Source: a virus
Virus record (IMG/VR): IMGVR_UViG_3300046512_000173
Location: 1 to 40,585 of that record
Strand: one strand, 5' to 3'
Length of the DNA: 40,585 nt
The notes below the pieces were generated by a model that was not told where the DNA came from, made no database searches, and saw only the letters and a program-made list of their open reading frames with translations. A program made the translations under genes and the position numbers. Position 1 is the first letter of the stretch, and each line of letters opens with the position of its first letter. Shown here piece by piece: positions 31,082 to 38,691 of the stretch.

Positions 31082-33290
31082 AACAGGCCTCCTCGACACG
31101 CTGGTCGCCTGGCATCACCCCAGCCCCCCAGCCATCGGGTTTCTTGTAGACCCAATGACGTTGGCCGCTCTTGGACAACGTGGGCAGCCGCGTCCGTTTC
31201 CAGCCAAACCGATGCATGATCGCGCCGACGCGCATCTGCTCGGGTTTGCCCCAGTGGCCGGGGTCCAGCTTCAGCGCAGTGCCAAGTAGCTCACTGCCGG
31301 TCGTAGTGGCACCGATCTGCGACTCTTCCAACCAGCTCAAGATCGGTCCTTCCCATTCGTCCACAACAAAGCGCTCGTCCTGTGCCTCGGAGAACATCGA
31401 CGCTTCGTCTCTGTTGACCCACCAGACGTCACCGGCCTTATAGCAGAACACCGCTTCCGCCCAGAGCTGGTCGCGGATCTCGCGCAGTAGATCCAGTTCC
31501 ACGCGAGTACACGCAACCGGCCAGTACCGCCGGTTGCCCGTGGCGTCCTTCAGGTATTCCTCTTGGTTCGTGGTACCGACGAAAACACACTGGCGTGGCA
31601 CGTCGTTCGTTCTTCGCCCGTAGCTTTCGCGGTAGGTGTCCGTGGACGCTGAGAAGAACTGCTTGGCCTTGGTGCTTTCAGCCTTATTGAAGCTATCCAG
31701 CTCCCCCAGCTCGACGATCCATTTGCCACGGATCGCCTGGAAGCCGTCTTTGTCACCCAGGGCGAAGGGCGTATCCATGAACCAGTCACCGCCGAGAATA
31801 CTCATGGCGGTCGATTTACCCGCGCCCTGGGCACCTTCAAGGATCAGCACTGAGTCGGCCTTGCAGCCGGGTTTCATGACCCGAGCCACTGCCGATATCA
31901 TCCAGCGCTTACCGACCTTCTTCACGTAATCGCTGGGTGTCACACCCATGACGTCGATGAGCCACTGCTCAAGTCGAGGCACTTGGTCCCATTCCAGCTT
32001 TTGCAGGTATTCCCGCACCGGGTGGAAAGCGTGGTCGTGGGCGACGATGCTGACCGCCTCGATAACGCTGGAGGCTTTCACCCGCAGATTGTAGGTCTGT
32101 GCGAGCCATTTCATGACGCGCATATCGTCGATGTCAGCCCAATCACCGGTACCACCGCCATAAGGGGCGGCACGCAGCTTGACGATCTTGGAGCTGAATG
32201 CACTGAAGCTAATTACACCGGCCCAGCGTTCGTCATTGCCAAGAATCAGTTCGACGTTCTGCATATGAGCAATCAGCGCACCGCTTTCACTGCGCGCCAG
32301 CTGATCCTTCCAACCACCGGCGGCCGGCGGCTTGACCACAGCGAGCACCTGGCGGCGGACTGCCTCCAAGCCTTCGGCGCAATGCAGATCGTTAAAGTCA
32401 GTCCACTTATCCTGGCGCTCGCCAGTGAAGATAGGGGCTACGACCTGACCACCAACAACCAGGGCGGCGTTATTGGCCTTCTCTTCTCCGGGGTTCCAAG
32501 GGTCGCCGTTCGGCCGTTTGGTTTTCCAATCGTCGTCCCGGCAGATAATGATGGGCCGACCAGGGAAACGATCACGCATCAGTTTGGCAACTGGGAGCAA
32601 GTTGCCAGCATCAAAGGCTATGGCAACGCCAAAGGACGTCGCCATGTGGAGGCTGGCACCGGTCGCATATCCTTCACAGATCAACAGGGGCTCGCCCGGT
32701 TCAGGCTCAGGGCCGATCAGATGAAAGGCGCCCTCCTTCGACATGCCGTAAGGCCAGTAGGATTTATCCCGACCAGTGTCTTCCTGAGGCGCTGGATAGA
32801 TGACCTGCAGCCCGACAGTCTGATCGCGTGCATTGCTCATCGGAACAAGAAATGCGCCTGATCGAGGCGCATAACGGACACGTAAGCCAACGATCTGCTT
32901 TCGATCCAGGTAGCTGCTTTTACCCTTCTCAGGCATGCGTTTGAACATGCTGTCGGCCCGGCTGGCCGCCCGACGGGCGGCATTGGCAGCGACCTCCGCT
33001 GCCCGTTGCCGAGCAGCCTCCTGCCGAGCGCGCATCACTTCGCGCTCTTCCGGGGTCATCCGACCAGCCTTGACCTTAATTTTTTGGGACTCACCCGACC
33101 GCCAATCACCGAAGCTGCCGAAGATCAGTGTCTCGTTTTTCTCGGTGCGATGTTCATGTACGACGTACCAGCCATTCTTTTCCTTTCCCTTGTCCTGTGC
33201 AGTCTTGCATCGGGTCAACTTGCCAAATACCAAGGGCTGCGCAGGCTCAAGCCCATAATCCGCGAACTGGTTCAGTACCTCGTCAAGCAT
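31074..33290 (-). CDS. Toprim/VapE-type phage primase-helicase
   Basis: In this 738-residue protein a helical N-terminal part (residues 80-120, Glu/Arg/Ala-rich) precedes a toprim domain with CEGYATGAS at 205-213 and CRDDDW at 250-255. The C-terminal VirE/VapE-type P-loop ATPase has GAQGAGKST at 486-494 and KWIVELGELDSF at 523-534, and SNRRYWPV-like GNRRYWPVAC further on. Such proteins prime and unwind phage DNA. The ATG overlaps the end of the zinc-finger gene. The repeat block just downstream may be its origin. Confidence 0.9.
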   Translation of the reverse strand: MLDEVLNQFADYGLEPAQPLVFGKLTRCKTAQDKGKEKNGWYVVHEHRTEKNETLIFGSFGDWRSGESQKIKVKAGRMTPEEREVMRARQEAARQRAAEVAANAARRAASRADSMFKRMPEKGKSSYLDRKQIVGLRVRYAPRSGAFLVPMSNARDQTVGLQVIYPAPQEDTGRDKSYWPYGMSKEGAFHLIGPEPEPGEPLLICEGYATGASLHMATSFGVAIAFDAGNLLPVAKLMRDRFPGRPIIICRDDDWKTKRPNGDPWNPGEEKANNAALVVGGQVVAPIFTGERQDKWTDFNDLHCAEGLEAVRRQVLAVVKPPAAGGWKDQLARSESGALIAHMQNVELILGNDERWAGVISFSAFSSKIVKLRAAPYGGGTGDWADIDDMRVMKWLAQTYNLRVKASSVIEAVSIVAHDHAFHPVREYLQKLEWDQVPRLEQWLIDVMGVTPSDYVKKVGKRWMISAVARVMKPGCKADSVLILEGAQGAGKSTAMSILGGDWFMDTPFALGDKDGFQAIRGKWIVELGELDSFNKAESTKAKQFFSASTDTYRESYGRRTNDVPRQCVFVGTTNQEEYLKDATGNRRYWPVACTRVELDLLREIRDQLWAEAVFCYKAGDVWWVNRDEASMFSEAQDERFVVDEWEGPILSWLEESQIGATTTGSELLGTALKLDPGHWGKPEQMRVGAIMHRFGWKRTRLPTLSKSGQRHWVYKKPDGWGAGVMPGDQRVEEACFD

Positions 33291-33495
33291 GGCGAGCGGC
33301 CCTTACCTCATCGAGGGACTGACAATCGATGCATTGAGTGCAGCCCGGTACGGCGAGGCGACGCTTCAGCGGGATAGGGTCATCGCAACCCACGCAAAAC
33401 AGAAAAGAATGGCCCACCGGTGCAGGCTTGCGCGAAGCGAGCGTGTGCGCCACGCCCTCCAGAACCAGATCATTTGCAAAGTCCACGTTATCCAC
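33283..33495 (-). CDS. C4 zinc-finger protein (TraR/DksA type)
   Basis: I chose GTG 33495, giving 70 residues: MDNVDFANDLVLEGVAHTLASRK..., FCVGCDDPI and CTQCIDCQSL. The CxxC-x(17)-CxxC set is that of phage TraR/DksA-like proteins, which bind RNA polymerase through the secondary channel and alter transcription without DNA binding. It overlaps the CII-like gene's stop and the primase start, showing tight coupling. The longer upstream frame is not protein-like. Confidence 0.75.
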   Translation of the reverse strand: MDNVDFANDLVLEGVAHTLASRKPAPVGHSFLFCVGCDDPIPLKRRLAVPGCTQCIDCQSLDEVRAARHA

Positions 33496-34006
33496 GGGGC
33501 ACCCCCCGCGTCGTCTGGTTGACGTAGGAGGCACGGTTGTACATCCCCAATAGACCTTGGATGCAGCGAAAGACCAATTGGCGCAACTCTGCCAACTCAT
33601 GGTCATCGACACGGCCGTCACTGATATGCGATGCCCATACTTCAGCCAGGTCAGCGACCTGATGGAAGTACTTGGCGATCCCAACTGTTAGGGTCTCAGG
33701 CATGTCACCGGTGTAGCAATCCGCCAGGTCCTGCCAGATCGTGTCACCTACCAACGCATGGATCGAATCAAGGATCCGGCGATCCTTGGTGAGCTCCAGG
33801 ATCTCACCCATTTCCTGCACATTGATCACATGCGTAGGGTGTGTCGGGGAAAGCTTGTGCTGCAAAGTGGTGGGGTTTCTGCCGGTGGTGGCGGCGATTG
33901 CAGCAGCTCCGCCGGGGTAATCCCGTGCGGCATGGTAAAGCGCTAATTCGAGCGTCAGGACTTCCCGTTGTGCTCGGTCAACGCAACTCAGAGCGATTCG
34001 GCTCAT
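33488..34006 (-). CDS. CII-like phage regulatory protein
   Basis: From ATG 34006 the product has 172 residues (MSRIALSCVDRAQREVLTLELALYHAARDYPGGAAAIAATTGRNPTTLQHKL...). The N-terminal helix-turn-helix with AAAIAATTGRNPTTLQHKL and THVINVQEMGEILEL is the phage CII/CP76-type regulator. It is the second gene of the leftward early operon after cro, in the lambda cII position. It likely activates or tunes repressor and lysogeny genes. Confidence 0.8.
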   Translation of the reverse strand: MSRIALSCVDRAQREVLTLELALYHAARDYPGGAAAIAATTGRNPTTLQHKLSPTHPTHVINVQEMGEILELTKDRRILDSIHALVGDTIWQDLADCYTGDMPETLTVGIAKYFHQVADLAEVWASHISDGRVDDHELAELRQLVFRCIQGLLGMYNRASYVNQTTRGVPRG

Positions 34007-34137
34007 GGCATTAATCCTAATAAGTTGCCAGTGCCGCGCGGTATGTAGTGGTGATACATTTGCCGCGTGGCTTGAAAGGGTCCACACGCCGGTCTGACCG
34101 GCACCGTGCCTGAGCGAACAATCCGTTGCTCGCTCAT
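34003..34137 (-). CDS. Possible 44-residue leader peptide coupled to the CII-like gene
   Basis: An uninterrupted frame (MSEQRIVRSGTVPVRPACG..., ending GNLLGLMP) stops in an ATGA overlap with the CII-like start codon, typical of translational coupling. It is Arg-rich and unlike known proteins. The ribosome-binding site is weak and the frame runs through the inverted repeats of the opposite-strand structured RNA, so it could be a chance frame. Confidence 0.3.
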   Translation of the reverse strand: MSEQRIVRSGTVPVRPACGPFQATRQMYHHYIPRGTGNLLGLMP

Positions 34138-34199
34138 GGCGCAACAGCTGCCTTATCTGTGGTGGAGACGGCAGCAACACCGAGGCTTCCGAGCCTCGG
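34088..34199 (+). ncRNA. Structured RNA resembling the C4 antisense RNA arrangement
   Basis: Four hairpins follow one another on the plus strand: GCCGGT/ACCGGC (34088-34102), TGAGCGA/TCGCTCA (34111-34136), GCTGCC/GGCAGC (34147-34175) and CCGAGGCT/AGCCTCGG with a TCCG loop (34180-34199). The loop of the second shows CAATCC (34119-34124), which can pair with GGATTG (34211-34216), the only purine-rich site before the plus-strand frame at 34233. In the P1/P7 C4 system an upstream RNA pairs with the translation start of icd/ant in this way. The family assignment is not verified. Confidence 0.45.
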
Positions 34200-34232
34200 A
34201 ATCACGTTAAGGATTGGCGGTTAGCATGTGGT

Positions 34233-34469
34233 GTGCCCGTCAATCATTACCGTGACCTGACAGCACTGTGGTGGTGCGTCGGGAGAAACTGGGCGGCCCA
34301 CGGGTCGCCCTTTTTTCTAACTGTATTGCTCACTCGAAATGCCCTCTTCGGTGATTCCAAAATGCTCGAGTACCTCACTGAGCGTCACGACTCCTTCACT
34401 TTCGCGAGCGAGTGCCTTAATCAATGCAACGCTAGGGTCTTTACTAGCGTACTTGACATGAATACGTAG
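34233..34469 (+). CDS. Possible Icd/Ash-like small protein after the structured RNA
   Basis: The 78-residue frame from GTG 34233 begins MPVNHYRDLTALWWCVGRNWAAHGSPFF. This looks like a real peptide, and its WxxxGRxWAAHGxPFF pattern recalls Ash/Icd-like proteins encoded after C4 RNAs. The second half runs antisense to the 3' part of cro, and a terminator interrupts the gene at 34291-34316, so perhaps only a short part is expressed. The spacing to GGATTG is long, and expression is uncertain. Confidence 0.35.
   Translation: MPVNHYRDLTALWWCVGRNWAAHGSPFFLTVLLTRNALFGDSKMLEYLTERHDSFTFASECLNQCNARVFTSVLDMNT
34291..34316 (+). terminator. Intrinsic terminator of the plus-strand RNA
   Basis: GGGCGGCC (34291-34298) pairs with GGTCGCCC (34303-34310), including a G-T pair, followed by six T residues (34311-34316). 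It lies one base from the end of cro and ends rightward transcription from the structured RNA before it reaches cro and the operators. Confidence 0.65.
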
Positions 34470-34553
34470 GTAGCTGATGGCGATGCGGCATCGTTGGGCA
34501 TAGGCGTTCAGCCTTTCGGAACTCAAATCATTGATGTAGTCGCGTAGTTTCAT
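34317..34553 (-). CDS. cro: Cro-like repressor
   Basis: I chose ATG 34553 (GGAGGT seven bases upstream), giving 78 residues: MKLRDYINDLSSERLNAYAQRCRIAISYLRIHVKYAS. The small helical protein with DNA-binding composition is encoded divergently from the CI-like repressor, and the two share the operator region 34572-34633. The call rests on size, position and the helix-turn-helix-like LNAYAQRCRIAISYLRIHV. Confidence 0.7.
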   Translation of the reverse strand: MKLRDYINDLSSERLNAYAQRCRIAISYLRIHVKYASKDPSVALIKALARESEGVVTLSEVLEHFGITEEGISSEQYS

Positions 34554-34571
34554 GGCGCGTACCTCCAAAAT

Positions 34572-34596
34572 AAAAATAACCCATAAGGTTATTTTT
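34572..34596. promoter_or_regulatory. Repressor operator, cro side, perfect palindrome
   Basis: Ten-base arms (34572-34581 and 34587-34596) form a perfect inverted repeat around a 5-base centre, with core AATAACC-CATAA-GGTTATT. It lies 20-45 bases before the cro start codon. A TACAAT at 34597-34602, directly next to it, is a likely -10 box for rightward cI transcription. Confidence 0.7.
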
Positions 34597-34614
34597 TACA
34601 ATACCTATATGGAC

Positions 34615-34633
34615 ATTCACCTCAAAGGTTAAT
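34615..34633. promoter_or_regulatory. Second repressor operator between cro and cI
   Basis: ATTCACC, TCAAA, GGTTAAT has the same half-sites and spacing as the palindrome at 34572-34596, with one mismatch between its arms. It lies 18 bases before the cI start codon and overlaps a possible leftward -35 box (TTGAGG on the minus strand). Confidence 0.6.
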
Positions 34634-34650
34634 CCAGCCACTATCTGCCG

Positions 34651-35298
34651 ATGAAAATTTCAGACACCCGGCTACAAAATTTCAGAAGGGTCTTGGCCGA
34701 GAAGAAGCTGAGGCTCACAGACGTCGCAGACCTGCTAGGCAAAGCACCAGCACAGGTCAGCGCTTTCGGGGGTAAAAATCCCACTAAAGGGATCGGAGAC
34801 CAGATAGCGCGCGAAATCGAGAAAGCCTTAAACCTTCATAGCGGCTATCTGGATATGCCTTTCGGAGTTGGCGAATTTAACAATGCGACCGTCTTGAGCC
34901 ATACAGGGCGTAAGCTGCCTGTGATTGGATCGATCGCTGCTGGCGCTTGGTGTGAGTCGCACGAAGGCTTCGATCCCCGAGACGCTGAAGAGTGGATTGA
35001 CGCTCCAGGCCCTGTGGGTCCGCGTGCATTTATCCTTAGGGTAGAAGGGATCAGCATGGAGCCCAAATTCATTGAAGGGGATAAGATTGTTATCGACCCT
35101 GCCCTTGATGCTCTGCCAGGCCACTTCGTTGCTGCAAAAAGATCCAGGGATCAAGCTGCCACATTAAAGCAACTCAAACAGGAAGGCGGGGAACTATATC
35201 TCTACGCCTTAAATCCTGATTGGCCAGATCGTATAATTAGAATGACAGAGGAATGGAGCATTTGCGGCCGAGCACGCTGGAAAATCTCTGATCTTTAG
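34651..35298 (+). CDS. cI: CI-like repressor, S24 self-cleaving
   Basis: The 215-residue product has an N-terminal helix-turn-helix (RLTDVADLLGKAPAQVSAFGG, residues 21-41) and a C-terminal S24 peptidase domain with Ser135 in VEGISMEP and Lys173 in ATLKQL. The expected cleavage site is Ala97-Gly98 in IAAGAW. It should be cleaved when RecA is activated by DNA damage, which induces the prophage. It is divergent from cro and followed after 28 bases by the Septu-like pair on the same strand. There is no strong ribosome-binding site before ATG 34651. Confidence 0.9.
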   Translation: MKISDTRLQNFRRVLAEKKLRLTDVADLLGKAPAQVSAFGGKNPTKGIGDQIAREIEKALNLHSGYLDMPFGVGEFNNATVLSHTGRKLPVIGSIAAGAWCESHEGFDPRDAEEWIDAPGPVGPRAFILRVEGISMEPKFIEGDKIVIDPALDALPGHFVAAKRSRDQAATLKQLKQEGGELYLYALNPDWPDRIIRMTEEWSICGRARWKISDL

Positions 35299-35326
35299 AA
35301 AAAAATGTACTTAAGGAAAAGTCATT

Positions 35327-36976
35327 ATGATATTTCAGGTTCTCCCCCCCCGCACTGAGCCTAACTATGCAGGTGAAAGCCAATTCGCACTAATACAAAA
35401 CCACTGGAACGATTATAGCTACGAAACCCAGTATAGCTTAGTATATTTAGGCCCAAGAGACCGCAGGGGCCACAATCTAATCGGAACAGTTAAGATTTTA
35501 AAAAAAGGGCAAAAGGCTGTAGACCCTCTCCAACTCAATGACGACTTCAACTTCTTAGACGACGAATTTGTCTCAGTAGGTCAGTCTTTAGACTACTACC
35601 AACGGATATCTTCACTCCAGACCGACGTACGCACTAAGCTATTAGAATCACTTAATGACTACGTTTCCAACCCAACATTAGGTGACGAGTTCCGAAGCGA
35701 GGAAGGCTGGAGTATATCGCTATTCCGTTACTTCGATGAAAACGACAACTTCCTGCTTACTGCGAAATCGCTCTTAAATAGAAATTTTGACTCACTTCAA
35801 CACACTGATTTAAATTTCTCATTTGAAGTTCATGGCTGGGAAAAGAAAATACAATTCGATTATTCTCTTCCTGAAACCGTGAGTCGCTTAGGGGGAATTG
35901 CGCACCCGATTCCTGGGCGAATCATTGCTATAATTGGGCGCAATGGCTCGGGTAAAAGCACACTATTGGCACGACTTGCCCGCGTCGCATACGGCACCAG
36001 TAAAAGCAGGCAAGACGGGATGTTCGACCAAGTCGGAAGAATGGACCCTGAAGGCATCGGCTTCCCTAGAATCATAACAGTGTCCTATAGCGCTTTTGAC
36101 AGTTTCCGGCTTCCAGGACTCAAACCAAATGTTGAGGGAGAGGCGGACGAGAGATTACAAATCATTAAGGATGTGAACGAAGGTGGTGGTAGATTTGTAT
36201 TCTGTGGCCTAAGGGATATTGCGGCAGAGCTTCAAGAACAACTCGACTACGAAGAACTACTAGGTGAGGCGGTAAAGCCCACAGACAAGGTGGCTTCAAC
36301 TCTTCTAAAACCTGTAGAATCCCTTGCAAAGGAGTTCCATAACACCTTGCTGTTAGTTAAGCAGAATGAGGCCTCGCATATATTAGACAGAGCTCTAAGA
36401 TGCATAGCTAGCGATGCTTCGTTCTCATCCTATCAACACACACTGACGACAAAGTATCTACTGGAAAACGATCCTAAGACACTATTCCTGATGTGGAGTA
36501 CAGGGCACAAAATTGTGATGCAAATAATCACAAGCCTTGCTGCACACACAACACAATCTTCTCTAATATTGATAGACGAACCAGAAACCCACCTACATCC
36601 ACCGCTTCTTGCGGCGCTAATGCATGCCATACGTATAATACTATCGACGAAGAAAGCATTTGCAGTAGTAGCTACACACTCGCCGGTGGTGCTACAAGAA
36701 ACACTTGTTAAACATACATATCTGATTCGTAGGGAAGGCAAAGTCACCTCAATTCAAAAACCGAATCGAGAAACCTTTGGAGAAAACATTGGAACATTGA
36801 CTGGAGAGACGTTCGGCTTAAATACGCGACCAACCGATTTCCACACGACCCTGGACCGTCTTATAAAAGAACATAAGAACCTTGACAGGATCGAAAGTTT
36901 TTTTGAACCTTATGGGCTAAGCATGCAAGCCAGGGCGTACGTGATGAGCCAACTGGCGGCGATGGAGCTTATCTAA
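35327..36976 (+). CDS. ptuA: Septu-like PtuA ATPase
   Basis: The 549-residue protein has an N-terminal domain of about 190 residues, then an ABC/SMC-type ATPase: Walker A GRNGSGKST at 204-212, a signature-like MWSTGHK near 389-395, Walker B LILIDEPETHLHP at 413-425 and an H-loop THS at 450-452. Paired with an HNH nuclease, this is the Septu composition (PtuA senses or regulates, PtuB cuts). The start has AAGGA nine bases upstream and lies 28 bases after cI, so both are probably co-transcribed from the repressor promoter. The gene is AT-richer than the phage late genes. A long N-terminal domain before Walker A may mark a variant. Confidence 0.8.
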   Translation: MIFQVLPPRTEPNYAGESQFALIQNHWNDYSYETQYSLVYLGPRDRRGHNLIGTVKILKKGQKAVDPLQLNDDFNFLDDEFVSVGQSLDYYQRISSLQTDVRTKLLESLNDYVSNPTLGDEFRSEEGWSISLFRYFDENDNFLLTAKSLLNRNFDSLQHTDLNFSFEVHGWEKKIQFDYSLPETVSRLGGIAHPIPGRIIAIIGRNGSGKSTLLARLARVAYGTSKSRQDGMFDQVGRMDPEGIGFPRIITVSYSAFDSFRLPGLKPNVEGEADERLQIIKDVNEGGGRFVFCGLRDIAAELQEQLDYEELLGEAVKPTDKVASTLLKPVESLAKEFHNTLLLVKQNEASHILDRALRCIASDASFSSYQHTLTTKYLLENDPKTLFLMWSTGHKIVMQIITSLAAHTTQSSLILIDEPETHLHPPLLAALMHAIRIILSTKKAFAVVATHSPVVLQETLVKHTYLIRREGKVTSIQKPNRETFGENIGTLTGETFGLNTRPTDFHTTLDRLIKEHKNLDRIESFFEPYGLSMQARAYVMSQLAAMELI

Positions 36977-37830
36977 TGTGGAGATTAGAAGTTCCTCACA
37001 TCAACACTTCGAAAGCGGATATTGAGTCCGCACTCACACTGTTAGATGGCACTCCAGTTTATCCAGTGACCGAGATCGAGAAGACACGAATTTTAGAGCT
37101 ATATTCCTTATACGACAGTCATCAAGGAAACCCAAACGAAACACTAAAAGGTACGCCTGCGGAAAGCCCACTGCTTGATGCAATTTACAATGCGTACTCT
37201 CAAATCCAAAAGGGGGGGCGGCTCGAGGATTACCGAGACAGATTAAAGCTAAATGCGGAACTCTGTCCTTACTGTGGATTTGGCCCTATCACGGACCTTG
37301 ACCATCATCTCCCTCGATCCAAATATAAAGCTCATGCAATTTACGCTAGAAACCTGATTCCCTGCTGTCATCCATGTAACAACCTGAAGAGGACAAAAGC
37401 TGGAGAGAATCCTGACGGTCAATTTTCGCATGTATATTTCGGAGAATATCCAGACGCCGGATTTCTTACAGCAGAGACAACCGTACTACCAACGGGGCTA
37501 GTCGTAAAATTTTCGGTTAACCATATCGCAACTCTCGATTCCAATGAATTCGAAAGACTACATTTCCAGTTCACAACATTAAACCTCGATATGCGTTACA
37601 AAGTGCCAGTCAATACTTTTCTAGGAACGTTAAGAACGAGCATCGAGAGCTTCGCAGCGCTTGGTAGCCCAGCACTAAAAGCGTTTCTAGATCGGTGCCA
37701 CCTTGCCTCATGCAGGGATTTTGGTCCCAATCACTGGCAGTCGGCTCTTTTAAAGGGGCTGGCAGACTCCAACGACTTTTGCTCAGGGGGATTTGTCCAT
37801 TGCTTTGGTCGTAAGGACCCCGCCGTATAA
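36976..37830 (+). CDS. ptuB: Septu-like PtuB HNH nuclease
   Basis: The 284-residue protein carries an HNH core with structural zinc ligands: CPYC at 97-100, DHHLPRS at 109-115, then NLIPCCHPCNNLK at 126-138. The start codon overlaps the ptuA stop (TAATG), so the two are translationally coupled. In Septu systems the nuclease degrades nucleic acid of an infecting phage once the complex is activated. The frame is intact. The stop is directly followed by the second repressor operator cluster. Confidence 0.82.
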   Translation: MWRLEVPHINTSKADIESALTLLDGTPVYPVTEIEKTRILELYSLYDSHQGNPNETLKGTPAESPLLDAIYNAYSQIQKGGRLEDYRDRLKLNAELCPYCGFGPITDLDHHLPRSKYKAHAIYARNLIPCCHPCNNLKRTKAGENPDGQFSHVYFGEYPDAGFLTAETTVLPTGLVVKFSVNHIATLDSNEFERLHFQFTTLNLDMRYKVPVNTFLGTLRTSIESFAALGSPALKAFLDRCHLASCRDFGPNHWQSALLKGLADSNDFCSGGFVHCFGRKDPAV

Positions 37831-37848
37831 AACACCATAAAGGTTATT
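37830..37848. promoter_or_regulatory. Repressor operator, right cluster, first site
   Basis: AAACACC, ATAAA, GGTTATT shares the right half-site and spacing with the cro-side palindrome; the left arm is degenerate (5 of 7). It begins at the end of ptuB and lies before the rightward early promoter. Confidence 0.5.
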
Positions 37849-37854
37849 TTTTAT

Positions 37855-37883
37855 TTGACTTGATAACCCTTAAGGTTAATTAT
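37855..37883 (+). promoter_or_regulatory. Rightward early promoter (PL-like) with repressor operator
   Basis: TTGACT at 37855-37860 is a good -35 box. An AATTAT or TAATTA -10 candidate follows at 37877-37883 with 16-17 bases spacing. Between and over them lies GATAACC, CTTAA, GGTTAAT (37862-37880), the same operator as at 34572-34633. Repressor bound here would block the promoter of the early operon that starts at 37919. This matches OL/PL of lambda. Confidence 0.6.
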
Positions 37884-37918
37884 TGCCTCACTCTACCACC
37901 ACAGAGCGAGGCAACACC

Positions 37919-38095
37919 ATGCACACCACTGCAACCCTGCACGTCCATCCGGCCGTCGCAAACCCCATCCGCGTCTTTGAAATTCGCCACCTGGCTCGCG
38001 AGGCAGGCTGCGCATTCATTGCCAGCAAGCCGAAAAGCAAAGCCCGCAATGCCCCTACCCCCTTCGACCCAAACGACGGCGGGCGTGCAGCATGA
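37919..38095 (+). CDS. Small first gene of the early operon, unknown
   Basis: A 58-residue product (MHTTATLHVHPAVANPIRVFEIRHLAREAGCAFIASK...) with a GAGG seven bases before the ATG. It is basic and Pro/Ala-rich in its C-terminus. Its stop overlaps the next start (ATGA). I recall similar small proteins at this place in pseudomonad prophages but no function. Confidence 0.6.
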   Translation: MHTTATLHVHPAVANPIRVFEIRHLAREAGCAFIASKPKSKARNAPTPFDPNDGGRAA

Positions 38096-38682
38096 GCAAG
38101 TTCAAATTCGATAACCGCGCTCTTACTCTGCTCAGCGCTCAGGTCAACCTGAGCGAGACCTTCACTCACACCTTGCGGTCAACACCACAACGGAAGGCCC
38201 TTTCCTTCCGTTTGAAGATCGAGCGCAACGATGAAGACACCACCTTCATCGTTGAAATGGGCAATCAGCGGCACACGCTGACCCTGGCAAACGGTAAGAA
38301 GAGCCACCTAAAGCTGGCCGACTTCATCGAAGAGATCGCCAACGGGCCTGGCGACCACCATTGCAACGGAGCTATCACAGCGACTCCCCATGCTGAACGT
38401 CAGTATGGCGTTCTGAGCACAGAGCAGCGCGAACAGGTGTTCAACCTGGTTTGTAAAGGGGGAACGTTGATCCTCGATCTTGGCTTCGAGTTACCCATTC
38501 ACGTCGCGCATCACCGTACGTACACGCGCAAGGGGTCCACGACGATCATGAGCATTGGCATCAAGAACCCAAGGACCAAGTGCTTCACTCTGACCGGAGA
38601 TGAAACCGACATCTACAAACGGCTGATCGAATCCATCAACCACCTGGCAGCGATTGCAACGCCAACAGCGCATGCGGCGTAG
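38092..38682 (+). CDS. Unknown early protein
   Basis: The 196-residue product (MSKFKFDNRALTLLSAQVNLSETFTHTLRS...) is beta-rich in the middle (FRLKIERNDEDTTFIVEMGNQRHTLTLANGKK) and contains HPHAER-like and HVAHHRTYTRKG stretches. No domain is recognised. It is coupled to its neighbours by short overlaps or gaps in the early operon. Confidence 0.6.
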   Translation: MSKFKFDNRALTLLSAQVNLSETFTHTLRSTPQRKALSFRLKIERNDEDTTFIVEMGNQRHTLTLANGKKSHLKLADFIEEIANGPGDHHCNGAITATPHAERQYGVLSTEQREQVFNLVCKGGTLILDLGFELPIHVAHHRTYTRKGSTTIMSIGIKNPRTKCFTLTGDETDIYKRLIESINHLAAIATPTAHAA

Positions 38683-38691
38683 GGGGTGATC

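Noticed and set aside
34225-34260. ATG 34226 as start of the gene after the structured RNA
   Set aside because: This frame stops after nine codons. The GTG at 34233 gives the only protein-like product.
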